A DNA stretch of 64,000 nt, taken from Megachile rotundata (taxonomy: Eukaryota; Arthropoda; Insecta; Hymenoptera; Megachilidae). Below the pieces are notes generated by a model. It was not told where the DNA came from, searched no databases, and saw only the letters and a list, made by a program, of their open reading frames with translations. Both the position numbers and the translations under genes were made by a program. Shown here piece after piece: positions 62,169 through 64,000 of the stretch. The stretch covers positions 11,327,926 through 11,391,925 of the forward strand of contig NC_134984.1 of assembly GCF_050947335.1 (NCBI RefSeq), read 5' to 3'. Positions within the stretch are counted from its first letter, which is position 1. The number at the start of each line of letters is the position of its first letter.

Positions 62169-63717
62169 TTGTCTAATAATACCCTTAAATAAATTCACCA
62201 CGATAATAACAATACGTATCACAAATACCCAATTCAAATTAAATAAAACTCTCAAAACTTAGACAACATAAATTGAAAGAAAACGCTCATTGACTTTTAC
62301 GATTTTGATCATCAGAATCGCGTTTAAAAGAGAAGTAACTCTTCTTTAGTAATCCAATGAACAACGTAGCTACATAATGATACGATAGAGAGATTGTGAT
62401 CAATTGTAGGTTACTTTTGGGTCAATCGTAAACTGCATTGCGAGTTCAGTGGTGCAAGTCAACGAATGGTGAGTCGAATGTTTTATGGTTCTTCTACTAG
62501 CGTAATGTCGTAGTTTAACGTAGAACGAATGGTCCGAAACGGTATCGGTACCAATTGCATTTTTCTCTTTAAAACGACTATGGAGACCTCTTATATAACA
62601 ATTTTATACGAACCATTTTTTTCTTTCGTACTTCAATTTCCTACGGAAACCACTTTCGTGCCGCAGTTAAATCAATTTTTTAGACAGTCAGTTTTTATTC
62701 GAGGAAGTCCGTTTTTAATCAACTCCATTTTAATAAAATTTCATATTTACACGTTTACTGTCAGAATGAAGTAATTGAAAATTTTATTAGGTAATATTTT
62801 TGGTTTTGACAAATCTTACCAATATTTTCACAATATTATATATTTTATATTTAGTCATAGTTTCAAATAGATGATATGAATGTTTCTAATTAACATAGCG
62901 GACAAATGCACCGAGACATGCAATTTCTGATAATTCAGCAAGTAAGATTATAAAAGGGTTTTATCAAAGAATTTTGTAATTTTAAATACAAATAATTAAA
63001 TAAAATATTAGAAATGGTAAAAACTATATAAATAATGTAAGAACGTATAAAGAATGTTTAGCTCAACAGATATAAAGAATGTTTACCTTAAAATAAGGAA
63101 TTTTTCCCTGGGCACATTTCCGCAACGTCAACCCCAACAGTCCATTTTCGCGGGTCCACAAAATTTGGGTTATGAGGGTTAACTTGCATCGTAACCAGGC
63201 GTCATTTGCTTAGGAGAACGAGAGACAACAATTTTCCCCGGGTGTAAAATTTTATCTTGTTTCCACTGTTACTGCCTAAAGGGTGATTCCACCCTTCATG
63301 GTTTTACGGCTGCAACAGTAATTTCAACGAGCAGGAATCTTCTCTATTATCACGTTCTGTCCGCGGGAACACCGAATTCGCCAACGGAAACAAGAATGCA
63401 AATCGATTTTCAGAACCGATCGAAAGCTCAGCAGAAACCGGTAAATAAGTTTCAATTAATAGGAACCGGTTTGGAAGTAAATCGTGCAAAAACCGCCGCG
63501 CACGTTTCGCCTTTAATCAAGACATTGCGAAGCAATAAAACAGAGTTATAAAACGTTAACTTTCGCCCGTGGAAACTTTAATGACAATTTTGTTCGTTAC
63601 ACGGACGATGTTTTATTTCGGAGATGCCATCGACATGAAAAACATTTTCCATTTAACGCGTGCAAAAACATCTTTCAATGTGGCGACAAAAGGTGTGCGT
63701 TTCTTGGAAAAATTGTG
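62169..63717. other. Non-coding; moderate-GC patches
   Basis: 62390-62770 and 63110-63700 are less AT-rich. They have open frames of 61-81 codons (62529-62774 plus; 63304-63489 minus) without recognisable domains or convincing splice sites. Confidence 0.45.
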
Positions 63718-64000
63718 GAAATTTCGCTTGTATTTTTTTTATTTTCTACGATATTTATTGCGACGGTAAATTGTCGAATTGAGCAATTTGTTTTATCTCT
63801 GTTCTCTGTTTTAAAGTAGTGCTGGAGGCTTCGCTATTTTTATTGTTTTATTTTTTAAGGATAAGCTACGAGAATGTGTTCATACAGGGTTGTGCAGAGA
63901 GTCGAGAATGTTATTAGGTTTAATGAAAGTGATTGAAATTCGGACACATTTTATTGTTTAAATCTAGCGCAGAAATTAATACTAGTTTCATGGACATTTC
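63718..64000 (+). repeat. Dispersed segment, copy 2, running off the window
   Basis: Near-identical to 56885-57163. Its left end is sharp: homology begins at GAAATTTCGCTTG, and the flanking DNA is unrelated to that of copy 1. It continues through TTAATACTAGTTTCATGG to the last base, so the element extends beyond the window. Confidence 0.9.

Overview
This is AT-rich eukaryotic, non-coding sequence, most like an insect and plausibly a hymenopteran (bee or ant relative). The grounds are an AT-rich background with small GC-richer islands, three mariner-type transposons, a piggyBac-like TTAA element, an LTR retrotransposon primed by tRNA-Tyr, a very high minisatellite load and a short TTAGG run (the usual insect telomere motif) near 53772. 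This assignment is inference. I see no complete host gene, rRNA, tRNA or CRISPR array. The window is best read as intergenic or intronic DNA. The most exon-like piece is 105 bp at 7067-7171, with good splice sites on both sides and an open frame of matching phase.

Layout. 0-12 kb: a 16-bp minisatellite at the left edge, a GC-richer island (5.44-6.03 kb), the candidate exon, and a duplicated block (9.0-10.37 kb) in which one unit carries a mariner and the other keeps the empty site; then a 9-bp G-rich array (11.39-12.06 kb). 12-28 kb: a second mariner (13199-13757), a 25-bp TGACG array, the first copy of an inverted dispersed repeat (15994-16740), and several minisatellites, including an almost uniform 8-bp array (24144-24517) and a 98-bp array. 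28.5-35.2 kb: a hairpin-rich GC module bounded by 11-bp direct repeats, then an intact-looking but non-coding LTR retrotransposon (29172-35145; 875-bp LTRs, AGTAC target duplication, PBS, PPT, internal 180-bp repeats). 35-53 kb: AT-rich DNA with diverged tandem repeats. 53.9-64 kb: a third mariner (53940-54521), a piggyBac-like element (56846-57774) inserted in a 190-bp tandem repeat, the inverted partner of the 16-kb repeat (59930-60645), a 13-bp array, and at the right edge a second copy of a segment from the piggyBac-like element.

The elements do not form a pathway. What connects them is a history of insertion and tandem amplification. All three mariners are internally deleted to almost the same size (559, 574 and 582 bp), and the LTR element, though structurally neat, has no recognisable gag or pol. 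All mobile elements here therefore look non-autonomous. At least ten minisatellites share an AAATTCCC/GGGAATTT-like core and have strong strand asymmetry (almost no G on one strand). They account for the longest open frames of the window, which are not genes.
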